Shown piece after piece: positions 50,955 through 58,950 of a stretch of DNA of 64,000 bases; position 1 is the stretch's first letter, and each line of letters starts with the position of its first letter. Source of the stretch: Terriglobia bacterium (GTDB lineage: Bacteria; Acidobacteriota; Terriglobia; Bryobacterales; Bryobacteraceae); NCBI GenBank assembly GCA_020073345.1, contig JAIQFI010000004.1, positions 142,729 to 206,728 on the forward strand, given 5' to 3'. Made by a program: the position numbers and the translations under genes. The notes under the pieces were generated by a model that did not search any database, was not told the DNA's origin, and saw only the letters and a list, made by a program, of their open reading frames with translations.

Positions 50955-51605
50955 TCAGTCGTGAAGAATGACGTTGAGGAGCGAACTGTGAACTTCCAGG
51001 TTGCCGTCGTAGTCGACGAAGCCCAGTTTACGGAACTTGTTCATGAAAAAGCTGACTCTTGCGCGGGTGGTCCCCACCATCTCCGCCAATGTCTCCTGGC
51101 TGACCTTGGGAATCACCTGCTCCGGCTTGCCGTCCTTGCCGAAGTTGGCCAGCAGGAGCAAAATCCGCGCCAGGCGTTTCTCGCTGGAGTTGAAGAGCCG
51201 GTCCACCAGATCTTCCTCGATCCGAATGTTACGGGAGAGTAAATAGGACATCAGGAGCTCGGAGAAGCGCGGCTGATTACGGATTACTTTAATCGCCGCT
51301 GATTTCTCGATCCGCACGACCGAGCAGTCGGAAAGTGCGGCGGCGGTGGCCATGCGCCGCGGCTGGCCCGCCAGGCACCCTTCGCCGAAGAAGTCGGCCG
51401 GTCCCAGGACGGCGACGATCGCTTCCTTGCCGTGACTGGAAACGACCGTTAGCTTGACTTTGCCTTTCTGGATGTAGAAAAGGGCGTTCGCCGGATCGCC
51501 TTGCGTGAAAATCGGCTGATTCTTGCGGTAGGCGGAAATGGTCCTTCCTTCGCCGACCTTGGCCAGGAAGGTTTTGGGATCGAAGGGCGTCCTTTTCGCT
51601 TTCAT
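50955..51605 (-). CDS. Crp/Fnr-family transcriptional regulator
   Basis: The start at 51605 gives MKAKRTPFDPKTFLAKVGEGR and 216 residues. The cyclic-nucleotide-type beta-roll is clear (QPIFTQGDPANALFYIQKGKVKLTV, then GPADFFGEGCLAG), followed by the long helix and a winged-helix domain (SQETLAEMVGTTRARVSFFMNKFRKLGFVDYDG). No Fnr-type N-terminal Cys cluster is visible. The effector could be a cyclic nucleotide, since the beta-roll has FFGEGCL in the phosphate-binding position, but the usual Arg-Ser is not obvious. It is 11 bases downstream of the AMDase-like gene. Confidence 0.9.
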   Translation of the reverse strand: MKAKRTPFDPKTFLAKVGEGRTISAYRKNQPIFTQGDPANALFYIQKGKVKLTVVSSHGKEAIVAVLGPADFFGEGCLAGQPRRMATAAALSDCSVVRIEKSAAIKVIRNQPRFSELLMSYLLSRNIRIEEDLVDRLFNSSEKRLARILLLLANFGKDGKPEQVIPKVSQETLAEMVGTTRARVSFFMNKFRKLGFVDYDGNLEVHSSLLNVILHD

Positions 51606-51616
51606 GCGGCCAGGAA

Positions 51617-52411
51617 TTACGCCCGGGACAGCAGACGGCCGTAGCCTTTCACCTGTCCGCTCAATCCCAGCAGCCGGACGCTGGCCCATAAGGCGTGAGG
51701 GGCGCTCGAAACCACCGGGACCTTGCAGCGCTTCTCGAGCGGGTCGAGCAGGCGCAGGGTGTTCAGCGCGCCGCAGGAGATCAGCAGCGTGTCCGCCTTG
51801 GACATCGAGTCATACGTGGTGGCGCCGAGGTTGAAAAGCTCGTCCTGGGTCACGGGCGGACGATCCTCGAAGCGCTCGATCCCCATGCCCTTCACGCCCA
51901 GCACTTCAAATCCCGACTCCTCGAGAAACACGCGCAGGCGGCCGTTGACCGTCTCGTTATAGGCGGTCGCGACGGCCACGCGCTTCGCGCCCACGGCCTT
52001 CAGCCCTTCGATAATTCCCCGGCTCATGGAGGTCGCAGGCAGCCCGGTGGCCTTGGCCACTTGGGCGATCAGGTCATTGTTGAACGCCGCGCCCTTATAG
52101 AAGGTGAGCGAGGTGCCCATAATGGAGATGGCGTTGGCGCCCTGCTTGGCCAGCTCCACGGCCGCCGGAAGAATCTTAGGAACGGCTTTGTCGTAGCCCT
52201 CCGGCGTCATGCGTTCGAGGCCGACGCCCTTCCCCAGAAAGCGGATTCCCTTGGGGTACATGAGCTTCGCTTCGGGCGGAACCTCGTAGTTGGCGGGAGG
52301 AAAGATCATTCCGAGCACGGGCTCGGCGGCCGCGCCGATGGCCGATCCCATGCCTACGCCAGCAAGTCCAGCGGCTGATACCTTCAGGAATTCGCGACGG
52401 CTGCGATGCAT
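51617..52411 (-). CDS. Arylmalonate decarboxylase / Asp-Glu racemase family protein with Tat signal
   Basis: The 264-residue protein begins MHRSRREFLKVSAAGLAGVG, a strong twin-arginine signal. The mature part matches arylmalonate decarboxylase: LMYP (Tyr52), MGTSLTFYKGAAFN with the oxyanion Gly99-Thr100-Ser101, ATAYNETVN (Tyr151), and catalytic Cys213 in ISCGALNTL. Gly99 occupies the place of the first catalytic Cys of racemases, as in the known decarboxylase, so a decarboxylase-like one-Cys mechanism is plausible. AMDase enzymes known to me are cytoplasmic, so export is unusual. The gene precedes the Crp/Fnr gene. The substrate is unknown. Confidence 0.82.
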   Translation of the reverse strand: MHRSRREFLKVSAAGLAGVGMGSAIGAAAEPVLGMIFPPANYEVPPEAKLMYPKGIRFLGKGVGLERMTPEGYDKAVPKILPAAVELAKQGANAISIMGTSLTFYKGAAFNNDLIAQVAKATGLPATSMSRGIIEGLKAVGAKRVAVATAYNETVNGRLRVFLEESGFEVLGVKGMGIERFEDRPPVTQDELFNLGATTYDSMSKADTLLISCGALNTLRLLDPLEKRCKVPVVSSAPHALWASVRLLGLSGQVKGYGRLLSRA

Positions 52412-52452
52412 ATAGGCGATGACCTCTCACATAGGCTATCATCAAAAACGTT

Positions 52453-53250
52453 ATGTTTACCCGGATCGTGGTGGCAGCGGCATTGAGCGCCAGTATCCCG
52501 GCTCATTTGGCCGCGCAAGGAGGAATCGGCGGACGGCTGAACGACGTCCCACGCGCGCAGGCTGCCAATCCGAAACCCACGCCCCGGCTGGCCGATGGCA
52601 AACCCGATCTCGGGAACGGAAAGGGCGCCTGGAATCCCCGGACCATCGTGAATCTATCGGGAACCGGCACGGGCGGGCCGAACCGGTCTCCTGTCGAGAA
52701 GGTGATCGAAGTTCCCTTCAAGCCCGAGGCGAAAAAGATCTACGACCAGCATCTGGCGACGCTTTCGAAGGACGATCCGGAGGCGCTGTGCCTGCCTCCC
52801 GGAATTCCGCGCATGTATGCGACCCCGTTTCCATTCCAGATCTTCCAGCAGCCCGACCGCGTGATATTCATTTTCGAAGGCGCCGCACATATATGGCGGA
52901 CCATCTACACCGACGGCCGACCGCATGCTAAGGACCCCAATCCCACGTATCTGGGGGATGCGATCGGACACTGGGAAGGCGACACGCTGGTGACGGACGT
53001 GATCGGGTTCAATGACCGGACCTGGCTCGACCAGGACGGCCATCCGCATTCCGAAGCGTTGCACGTGATGGAGAAGTTCACGCGCCTCAATGAGCTGTCG
53101 ATGCGCTACGAAGTCACCATCGACGATCCGGAGATGTACACCAAGCCATGGACCACCAGTTATCTGATTCCGTTCGTCCCCGGCGGGGAGCTGTTCGAGT
53201 ACATCTGCCAGGAAAACAATGTGGACGTCAAGCATCTGGTAGGAAAATAA
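52453..53250 (+). CDS. Secreted protein, unnamed acidobacterial family (paralogue 1)
   Basis: The 265-residue protein has a signal peptide (MFTRIVVAAALSASIPAHLAAQ). It shares a clear layout with the two genes at 60682 and 61590: LADGKPDLGNGKGAW (the RTPDGxPDxQGxW block), CLPPGIPR with one conserved Cys, TDGRPH, GHWEGDTLVTDVIGF, and EMYTKPWTTSY at the end. No enzyme motif is evident. It is divergent from the AMDase-like gene and is followed 17 bases later by an NTF2-fold secreted protein, probably in one operon. Confidence 0.72.
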   Translation: MFTRIVVAAALSASIPAHLAAQGGIGGRLNDVPRAQAANPKPTPRLADGKPDLGNGKGAWNPRTIVNLSGTGTGGPNRSPVEKVIEVPFKPEAKKIYDQHLATLSKDDPEALCLPPGIPRMYATPFPFQIFQQPDRVIFIFEGAAHIWRTIYTDGRPHAKDPNPTYLGDAIGHWEGDTLVTDVIGFNDRTWLDQDGHPHSEALHVMEKFTRLNELSMRYEVTIDDPEMYTKPWTTSYLIPFVPGGELFEYICQENNVDVKHLVGK

Positions 53251-53267
53251 ATCTGAGGAGCACAAAC

Positions 53268-53786
53268 ATGAACGTATTTGGTTATGCCGTTATGCTGGCT
53301 GCGGCTTGCGCACCCGTTTTCGCGGCGCTGCCCGTAGTCCCCGGCAAGGATCAGGCCGCGATGCTCAAGAGCAGCGATCCGAAACTTGCCGCGAACAAGA
53401 AGCTCGTGTACGACTTTTTCCGCATTGTGCTGCGCGGATTCCGTGTGGATGAAGCGGACAAGTACATGGCTGTCGACTACATGCAGCACAACCCCAATGC
53501 CGAAACCGGAATAGCCGGCTTTAAGGCGTACTTCAACGCGATCAAGCCGAAGCAGCTTCCGCCGATTCCTGCGACGCTCGATGATCTCGTGGCGATCCAG
53601 GCCGAGGGCGACTACGTGACGCTATCGTTCGTAAAAGAGTATGACGACCCGTCGGCTCCGGGTAAGAAGTACACCACCACATGGTTCGACATGCTGCGAG
53701 TCGTGAATGGGAAGCTGGTCGAGCATTGGGATTCGGCGACCAAGGGCGCGGTAGGCCCCGCGGCGGCGAGCGCCGCGAAGAAGTAG
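53268..53786 (+). CDS. Secreted SnoaL/NTF2-like protein
   Basis: The ATG at 53268 (TGAGGAG at 53254-53260) gives a signal peptide (MNVFGYAVMLAAACAPVFAAL) and 172 residues. The SnoaL-type pattern is visible: NKKLVYDFFRIVLRGFRVDEADKYMAVDYMQHNPNAETGI, with DMLRVVNGKLVEHWDSATKG near the end. The D-Y-x-x-H-N-P stretch is typical of SnoaL-like polyketide cyclase and hydrolase relatives, but such domains are very diverse. It follows the secreted paralogue 1 gene by 17 bases. Confidence 0.8.
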   Translation: MNVFGYAVMLAAACAPVFAALPVVPGKDQAAMLKSSDPKLAANKKLVYDFFRIVLRGFRVDEADKYMAVDYMQHNPNAETGIAGFKAYFNAIKPKQLPPIPATLDDLVAIQAEGDYVTLSFVKEYDDPSAPGKKYTTTWFDMLRVVNGKLVEHWDSATKGAVGPAAASAAKK

Positions 53787-53806
53787 GCGGACTGAAAGCT
53801 GCACCG

Positions 53807-54307
53807 CTACTTAGCGGGAACGGCGGGAGCTTCCGGACTGTTGATGTCCTCCACGACCTTCCATGAGCCGTCGGCCTGCTTCTTGTACACCTCGATGTAG
53901 CGGCCCGCTTCGGTCATCACCTTTTTGGTCTTCGCGTCGGTGCCGGTAACCGAGTAGGTACCCTGCGAATAGGCCAGGCCGTCTTTCGAGACGTCGACCT
54001 TGGCGGTTTTCAGATCCAGGGAGAACTTGGGATCGGCCAGAAAATCTTTCATGCCGGCTCGAAAGGCATCCTTTCCGGCCATGGTGGGCGCGTTGGACAG
54101 GATCACCGTCGCATCTTCGGCATAGTGCGCGACGATCTTGTCGATGTCCTTCGCGGCGAATTCCTTTACCCACGCTGTTTCCATATCGCGGATGGTCTTC
54201 TCGTCCGCGGCGCGGGTGTCGGGCGGCGCTGGCGGCGGAGCCTGCGCGCAGCCGAACAGCAACATTGCAAGCGCAAGCGGGGCGATTCGAACTGCCATGG
54301 TTTTCAT
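53807..54307 (-). CDS. Lipoprotein with NTF2-like (DUF4440/SnoaL) domain
   Basis: The start at 54307 gives MKTMAVRIAPLALAMLLFGCAQ, a clear lipobox with Cys20, and 166 residues. The NTF2-fold core is DEKTIRDMETAWVKEFAAKDIDKIVAHYAEDATVI, with AGKDAFRAGMKDFL and a C-terminal GRYIEVYKKQADGSWKVVEDI strand set. These domains are used as ligand-binding or cyclase scaffolds; here no catalytic residue is obvious. It is convergent with the preceding SnoaL gene. Confidence 0.82.
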   Translation of the reverse strand: MKTMAVRIAPLALAMLLFGCAQAPPPAPPDTRAADEKTIRDMETAWVKEFAAKDIDKIVAHYAEDATVILSNAPTMAGKDAFRAGMKDFLADPKFSLDLKTAKVDVSKDGLAYSQGTYSVTGTDAKTKKVMTEAGRYIEVYKKQADGSWKVVEDINSPEAPAVPAK

Positions 54308-54335
54308 GTTCTTGAGTCCTCGGGGATGCAGCATA

Positions 54336-54908
54336 TCATAATCGGCGCGAGGGGCCTTTACTTCTCATGGATTTTGTTAAAGACAAGAACAGACGTGGAG
54401 GTTTTAATAACCGCGCCCTTGGTTTATCCACGCCTTCGGGCACAACTTCTCTTTCAGTCTGCGTTTTCGTCTCAGTCAGCGTCCCGCCGTCGGACGAAAA
54501 TGAGAAACGGCTGACTTCCCCGAAATTGCGATTGTTGATTTTTGCCTTGCTGACGATATCGAAAGTGGAGTCATCGATTCGCCTGAAGGAAAGAGATATT
54601 GCGCCGACGACGGTTTCCCTGCCGTCGAGACTCAAGCTGTTGTCATCGTGAGCTGAATGAGACCCGTTACTGTCGGAAAACACGGTCTCGCCGGAAAGCC
54701 TAATTTCTTGTGCGGTCTGTTTGATGCTCAAGGTTTGGCTTCCGACTGTGAAGCCGACGGGCGCACCGGGTATTAGGATCGTCCCGAAGGTCGATGTTTT
54801 CACATTCAGCGCCCATGTCCCCACCCACTTGGCGGGAACGGCGACTGTCTGGCCGAGCACAAGGGAACCATAGACCGTAAGGGCGCAGACTCCAGCAAAA
54901 TGCTTCAC
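54336..54908 (-). CDS. Secreted lipocalin-like/unknown protein with probable 3' frameshift
   Basis: A GTG at 54908 begins a signal peptide (MKHFAGVCALTVYGSLVLGQ) and a beta-rich mature part (KWVGTWALNVKTSTFGTI, later SFRRIDDSTFDIVSKAKI). The frame as it stands ends at 54336 with a basic, atypical tail (about 45 residues). A single extra base in the short T-run at 54423-54425 (A-run on the coding strand) would restore a frame ending TSTSVLVFNKIHEK with a stop at 54358, a far more natural end for a beta-barrel. So this is either a recent frameshift or a sequence error. Family and function unknown. Confidence 0.65.
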   Translation of the reverse strand: MKHFAGVCALTVYGSLVLGQTVAVPAKWVGTWALNVKTSTFGTILIPGAPVGFTVGSQTLSIKQTAQEIRLSGETVFSDSNGSHSAHDDNSLSLDGRETVVGAISLSFRRIDDSTFDIVSKAKINNRNFGEVSRFSFSSDGGTLTETKTQTEREVVPEGVDKPRARLLKPPRLFLSLTKSMRSKGPSRRL

Positions 54909-54989
54909 GGCGCTCTTGACTATACAGCGAGCGCCCCGATCAGGGCAAGGAACGTACGAGTGGCCAAGATCGGACCGCCAATTGTGAGG

Positions 54990-56309
54990 TTATGCGGGCA
55001 GGCGCTTGTCGTTTGCCGGCGTCACGGGACGGGAGGCCTTGCGCTTGGCCATCGATTCGATCTCAGACGTAGCCACGATCTCGTAGTCGCGTGTATAGGA
55101 TTCATGATTCCGGTCCAGGTCGGAAAGCCGGTAAAAGTAATTCACCATCAGGCCCGCGGAGCGCTGCATCCCCGCGGCCGAGGTATCTCCAAGCCAGTTG
55201 ATTCGCTCCAGCCGCGCTCCGTTGCGGAGATGAAAACGCGCCACCGGATCGAGCGGCTCACGGCCGTTTTTGGCTTGCAGCAAATAGCGAGCGCACAGGG
55301 GGACCAGCTCCTGGCGAAGTTCTTCGGAAAGCACTTTATTCTCCCACCATAAAGGCCGTTCCAGTTTGGTCCGCAAATCGGCGATCTCCGGATTCGCCGC
55401 CAGCCACTCGCGAAAGCCGGGCACCGGGGAAACCGTCGCGAATTTCCGGATGCGCGGGAATTCCCGGCCCAGGTCCTCCACCACCTGCTTGATCAGGAAA
55501 CTGCCGAACGGCACCCCGCGCAGGCCTTCCTGGCAATTGGTGATGGAATAGAACATCGCGCAGTCCGCCGATTCCGGCGGCAGGACGGGAGAGTCGGGAT
55601 CGATCAGCGGCTGCACTCTCTCGCTCATACCGTGCGTGAGCGCCGCTTCGATGAAGATGATGGGCTCGTCAGGAAGCGCCGGATGGAAAAACGCGTAACA
55701 GCGGCGATCGGCTTCCAGCCGCCGGCGCAGATCGTTCCAGCCCTGGATCTCATGCACCGCCTCGTAACGGATCAGCTTCTCCAGCACCAGCGCCGAGGTG
55801 CGCCAGTCGATGCGGCGCAGCTCCAGAAATCCGCGATTGAACCAGGCGATCAGCAGGCGCTCCAAATCCGTCGCCACCGGCTCCCAGTGCGGATTCTCAT
55901 CCAGCTTCCGCAGCAGCCGGCTGCGCAACTGCACTAGGATTCGGGTGCCGCCGGACGCCAGATTCAGGCGCTGGAACAGCTCCTCACGGGGCGATACGAC
56001 CGAAGCTTGCAATTGGGCTAGATTCTCGGGGGATGGGTTGGTGCGGTAGGCGTCCCCGGCGCGTCCGACTTGCTCGGGATCCGGAGAGAACTCCTGGACG
56101 AGAAGATCGAAGAACCCCGCGCGGGAGGCCTCGTCCAGCGCTTGATACGCCGCCAGCGCCTCGCCGGCCAGGAGTGTGCCGGAGACTTCGCCACGCTCCG
56201 ATAGCAGGTTGCGGCACAGCAGAATGGCCTTGCGGGCCGCACGCGATGGGTGGCGAGGTCCCGACCCGTTCAGCCGGGTTGGCCAGCCGAAAAATCCCGC
56301 GAGATTCAC
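54990..56309 (-). CDS. Malonyl-CoA decarboxylase
   Basis: The 439-residue protein matches MCD. An N-terminal helical domain (about 20-150) is followed by a GNAT-like catalytic domain with CYAFFHPALPDEPIIFIEAAL, FYSITNCQEGLRGVPFGSFLIKQV (catalytic Ser region), PVPGFREWL and PVARFHLRNGARLERINWLGD (catalytic His). The family turns malonyl-CoA into acetyl-CoA and CO2. No mitochondrial or bacterial targeting signal is seen, so it is cytoplasmic. It stands alone on the minus strand; there are no matABC or malonate-transport genes beside it, so the source of malonyl-CoA is unclear. Confidence 0.92.
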   Translation of the reverse strand: MNLAGFFGWPTRLNGSGPRHPSRAARKAILLCRNLLSERGEVSGTLLAGEALAAYQALDEASRAGFFDLLVQEFSPDPEQVGRAGDAYRTNPSPENLAQLQASVVSPREELFQRLNLASGGTRILVQLRSRLLRKLDENPHWEPVATDLERLLIAWFNRGFLELRRIDWRTSALVLEKLIRYEAVHEIQGWNDLRRRLEADRRCYAFFHPALPDEPIIFIEAALTHGMSERVQPLIDPDSPVLPPESADCAMFYSITNCQEGLRGVPFGSFLIKQVVEDLGREFPRIRKFATVSPVPGFREWLAANPEIADLRTKLERPLWWENKVLSEELRQELVPLCARYLLQAKNGREPLDPVARFHLRNGARLERINWLGDTSAAGMQRSAGLMVNYFYRLSDLDRNHESYTRDYEIVATSEIESMAKRKASRPVTPANDKRLPA

Positions 56310-56420
56310 GGAAGCTCCCTCACTTATCTATTGTGCGCTACTTGGATGTCTTTCGGGCTTCTATCGGATGAAATGACGGTTTTATACAGATGCGATACGC
56401 TGGTCGTCTGGAGGCGAACG

Positions 56421-56972
56421 ATGCGACCCCTAGCAACCGCAATTCTGCTCCTTTCGACCGCCGCGGCGCAGGCGCCAAAACAAGCGCCGGAGGTGCCTTA
56501 CCTGCCCACGACCCAGCCGGCCGTCGAAGCCATGCTCAAGCTGGCCGGCGTGTCCAAAAATGACGTGGTCTACGACTTGGGCTGCGGGGACGGCCGCATC
56601 GTCATCACCGCGGCCAAGCTTTACGGCGCGCGGGGCGTGGGAATCGACATCGATCCGCAGCGCATCAAGGAAGCCAACGAGAACGCCAAGAAGGCCGGCG
56701 TGGAACAACTGGTCCGGTTCGAGGAGAATGACCTGTTCAAGGCCAATATCCGCGAGGCTAGTGTGGTCACGCTGTTTCTCTTAACCAGCGTGAACGCCCG
56801 GCTTCGCCCCAAGCTGGAGGCAGAGCTACGCCCGGGTACTCGCGTGGTTTCCAACACCTTCGACATGGGCGACTGGAAACCGGAGAAGGAGTTTACTGTG
56901 GATAGCCCGGAGGAGGGCTATTTCAGCCGGAAGCTGTACCTGTGGACGATTCCGGCGCGCAACGGCAAATAA
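56421..56972 (+). CDS. Exported SAM-dependent methyltransferase
   Basis: The ATG at 56421 with GGAGG (56410-56414) gives an N-terminal hydrophobic segment ending in AAAQ (MRPLATAILLLSTAAAQAPK), a likely signal peptide, and 183 residues. The SAM-binding core follows: VVYDLGCGDGRIVITAAKL (motif I), GVGIDIDPQRIKEANENAKK, VRFEENDLFK and VVTLFLLTSVN, typical class I. Cytoplasmic SAM enzymes normally lack signals, so export is surprising. The next gene is 13 bases downstream, in an operon with a SnoaL-like and an SMP-30 gene. The substrate is unknown. Confidence 0.83.
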   Translation: MRPLATAILLLSTAAAQAPKQAPEVPYLPTTQPAVEAMLKLAGVSKNDVVYDLGCGDGRIVITAAKLYGARGVGIDIDPQRIKEANENAKKAGVEQLVRFEENDLFKANIREASVVTLFLLTSVNARLRPKLEAELRPGTRVVSNTFDMGDWKPEKEFTVDSPEEGYFSRKLYLWTIPARNGK

Positions 56973-56985
56973 GGAGAATGCAATC

Positions 56986-57543
56986 ATGCGGCACAAGAAA
57001 CTGATCGCAGCCGGCATTTTCGGCATCGGTGTTTTGACGCTGGTGGCGGTTCGCGCGCAGCCAAGACCGGCGCTGACCGCGCTGGATTACATCGAGATCC
57101 AGCAACTGGCGAACCGCTACGCGCAGGCCATCGATTCGTGTTCCAACAACGGCTACGATTATGCCGACCTGTACACACCAGATGGCGAGTTTGTCGACAA
57201 CATCACCGAGGAAGGCTTCAAGAAGGGCGGCCTGACGCGCGCCAAGGGCCGCGAACAACTGGCGGCCGCGGCCGGAGGAGGATCGCTGGGCTGCAAGAAC
57301 GTCGGCTGGAAGGACTGGAGCCACCTGATGGTGAACCACGTGATCACGCCGACGCCGGAGGGAGCGAGCGGACGCGTCTACCTGGTGTCCATAGGCGAGA
57401 AGGGTCCGCGCGACGTTACGCGATACGGGGGCTACGAGGATCAGTACGTGAAGACCGCGGCCGGCTGGCGGATCAAGAAGCGTACGCATGTGCGGAACAA
57501 GGCGTGGAGCAATCCATTGCTGCAGTCGCCGGACTTGAACTGA
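56986..57543 (+). CDS. Secreted SnoaL-like protein
   Basis: The 185-residue protein has a signal peptide (MRHKKLIAAGIFGIGVLTLVAVRAQ). The NTF2/SnoaL pattern begins LDYIEIQQLANRYAQAIDS, with YADLYTPDGEFVDNITEEGF and the end GGYEDQYVKTAAGWRIKKR. An insertion with SLGCKNVGWKDW is unusual. Its stop overlaps the next ATG (TGATG at 57541), so it is coupled to the SMP-30 gene. This is the third NTF2-fold gene within 4 kb. Confidence 0.82.
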   Translation: MRHKKLIAAGIFGIGVLTLVAVRAQPRPALTALDYIEIQQLANRYAQAIDSCSNNGYDYADLYTPDGEFVDNITEEGFKKGGLTRAKGREQLAAAAGGGSLGCKNVGWKDWSHLMVNHVITPTPEGASGRVYLVSIGEKGPRDVTRYGGYEDQYVKTAAGWRIKKRTHVRNKAWSNPLLQSPDLN

Positions 57544-58592
57544 TGCTATTCAGGCCGCTCGTCGCGCTTTTCTTCGCCACAGTGCTCGTCGCCCAGGCGC
57601 CCGCGCCCGCACCGCGTCCATTCAAGGTCGTCCGGCTGGACCCGGCCCTGGATGCGATCATCTCCACCGACGCCAAGATCGAAATCCTGGGCGAGCATTT
57701 CGGGCTGACCGAAGGTCCCGTGTGGATCCAGGAACCCGCCGGCGGCTATCTCCTGTTCAGCGATTGCGCGGCGAATGTGATCTACAAATGGATGGCCGGA
57801 AAACCGCTCTCGGTGTTCCTCGAAAAGAGTGGCCACACAGGCACCGACACCTTGAACGTCGGCCAGCAGACCGTCAGCGGCCGACTGGCGATTCTGCTCA
57901 TCGGCTCCAACGGGCTGGCGCTCGACCCGCAGGGCCGCCTGATCATTACGGCCATGGCGGATCGTACGGTGACGCGCCTGGAAAAGGACGGCCAGCGCAC
58001 GATACTGGCGGATCGCTACGAGGGCAAGCGTTTGAGCGGTCCCAACGATGTTGTAGTCAAATCCGATGGTGCCGTGTATTTCACCGACAGCGTGAACGGA
58101 CTTCGCGGCGGAGCCACGGGACCCCTGCGTGAACTGCCTTTTAATGGAGTCTATCGAGTCAAGGACGGCTCGATTACGCTGCTCGATAGCGACAAGGACC
58201 GGCCGGGCGAGTTTCCCAACGGCATCGCGTTCTCGCCCGACGAGAAGTATCTCTACGTGACCGCCGGATTCGGGAAAACGCTGCGCTGGGATGTGCTGCC
58301 CGACGGCCGCATCGCCAACTCCAAGGTATTTATTCCGGCGGGGAACGACGGCATGAAGACCGACTCGAAAGGGAATCTTTATTCGGTCAACGCGGTGGGT
58401 CCGGGCGAGGTGTGGATCACCTCGCCGGAAGGCAAGCATCTGGGGACCCTCCAACTGCCGCAGATCCAGGGTGAGCCCCGGCCGCGGATCTGCGCGACCA
58501 ACCTTGCGTTCGGCGACGCGGACAACAAGGGTCTCTATATCACAGCCTGCACCCATCTTTTCAAGGTCCGGCTGAAGGCCGCGGCTCGCTGA
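57543..58592 (+). CDS. Secreted SMP-30/gluconolactonase-type beta-propeller
   Basis: The ATG at 57543 gives a signal peptide (MLFRPLVALFFATVLVAQ) and 349 residues. SMP-30 hallmarks include LTEGPVWIQEPAGGYLLFSD (metal ligand Glu), RLSGPNDVVVKSDGAVYFTDS with the Asn-Asp metal pair, and FPNGIAFSPDEKYLYVT. The family hydrolyses lactones of sugars and other small molecules. It is coupled to the SnoaL-like gene upstream. The C-terminal part has ICATNLAFGDADNKGLYITA. The substrate is not known, but the exported location points to periplasmic lactone metabolism. Confidence 0.9.
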   Translation: MLFRPLVALFFATVLVAQAPAPAPRPFKVVRLDPALDAIISTDAKIEILGEHFGLTEGPVWIQEPAGGYLLFSDCAANVIYKWMAGKPLSVFLEKSGHTGTDTLNVGQQTVSGRLAILLIGSNGLALDPQGRLIITAMADRTVTRLEKDGQRTILADRYEGKRLSGPNDVVVKSDGAVYFTDSVNGLRGGATGPLRELPFNGVYRVKDGSITLLDSDKDRPGEFPNGIAFSPDEKYLYVTAGFGKTLRWDVLPDGRIANSKVFIPAGNDGMKTDSKGNLYSVNAVGPGEVWITSPEGKHLGTLQLPQIQGEPRPRICATNLAFGDADNKGLYITACTHLFKVRLKAAAR

Positions 58593-58595
58593 ACT

Positions 58596-58928
58596 CTACT
58601 GGTTCAGGAGCGGGATGCTCTTAGCGGGCGGCGGCTCCGGAATCGACGCGAGATACGCGCGGATATCGGCCAGTTCCGCATCCGAAACGACCTTGCCGGT
58701 ATAGGGCGGCATCTGTCCCTTGGGCCCGCGTACATAGGCGATCAGCGCCGCCAGCGCGATCGGCTTGGGAGCCAGGCGAGCGCCCGCCGTGGTCCCCTGC
58801 CCCTGCGTGCCGTGGCATTGGAAGCATCCGTATTTCGTGAAGAGCGTCTTGCCGTTAGCCGGGTTACCGGCGGGAGCTTGGGCCAGGAGACAACAACACG
58901 CCGCTGCCAGACATATGAGACGCAACAT
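58596..58928 (-). CDS. Small secreted mono-haem cytochrome c
   Basis: The 110-residue protein has a signal peptide (MLRLICLAAACCCLLAQ), one haem motif Cys-x-x-Cys-His (CFQCHGTQGQG) near residue 35, and a Met in GPKGQMPPYTGK that is a good axial ligand. The size and NGKTLFTKYGCFQCHG opening fit class I cytochrome c. It shuttles electrons in the periplasm. It is convergent with the SMP-30 gene and divergent from the FKBP gene. Confidence 0.92.
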   Translation of the reverse strand: MLRLICLAAACCCLLAQAPAGNPANGKTLFTKYGCFQCHGTQGQGTTAGARLAPKPIALAALIAYVRGPKGQMPPYTGKVVSDAELADIRAYLASIPEPPPAKSIPLLNQ

Positions 58929-58950
58929 TCCTCAATGTTACCCTGGACAA

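Noticed and set aside
54336..54425. Programmed -1 frameshift in the secreted protein gene
   Set aside because: No X-XXY-YYZ slippery heptamer or downstream hairpin is visible. A one-base deletion or sequence error is more likely.
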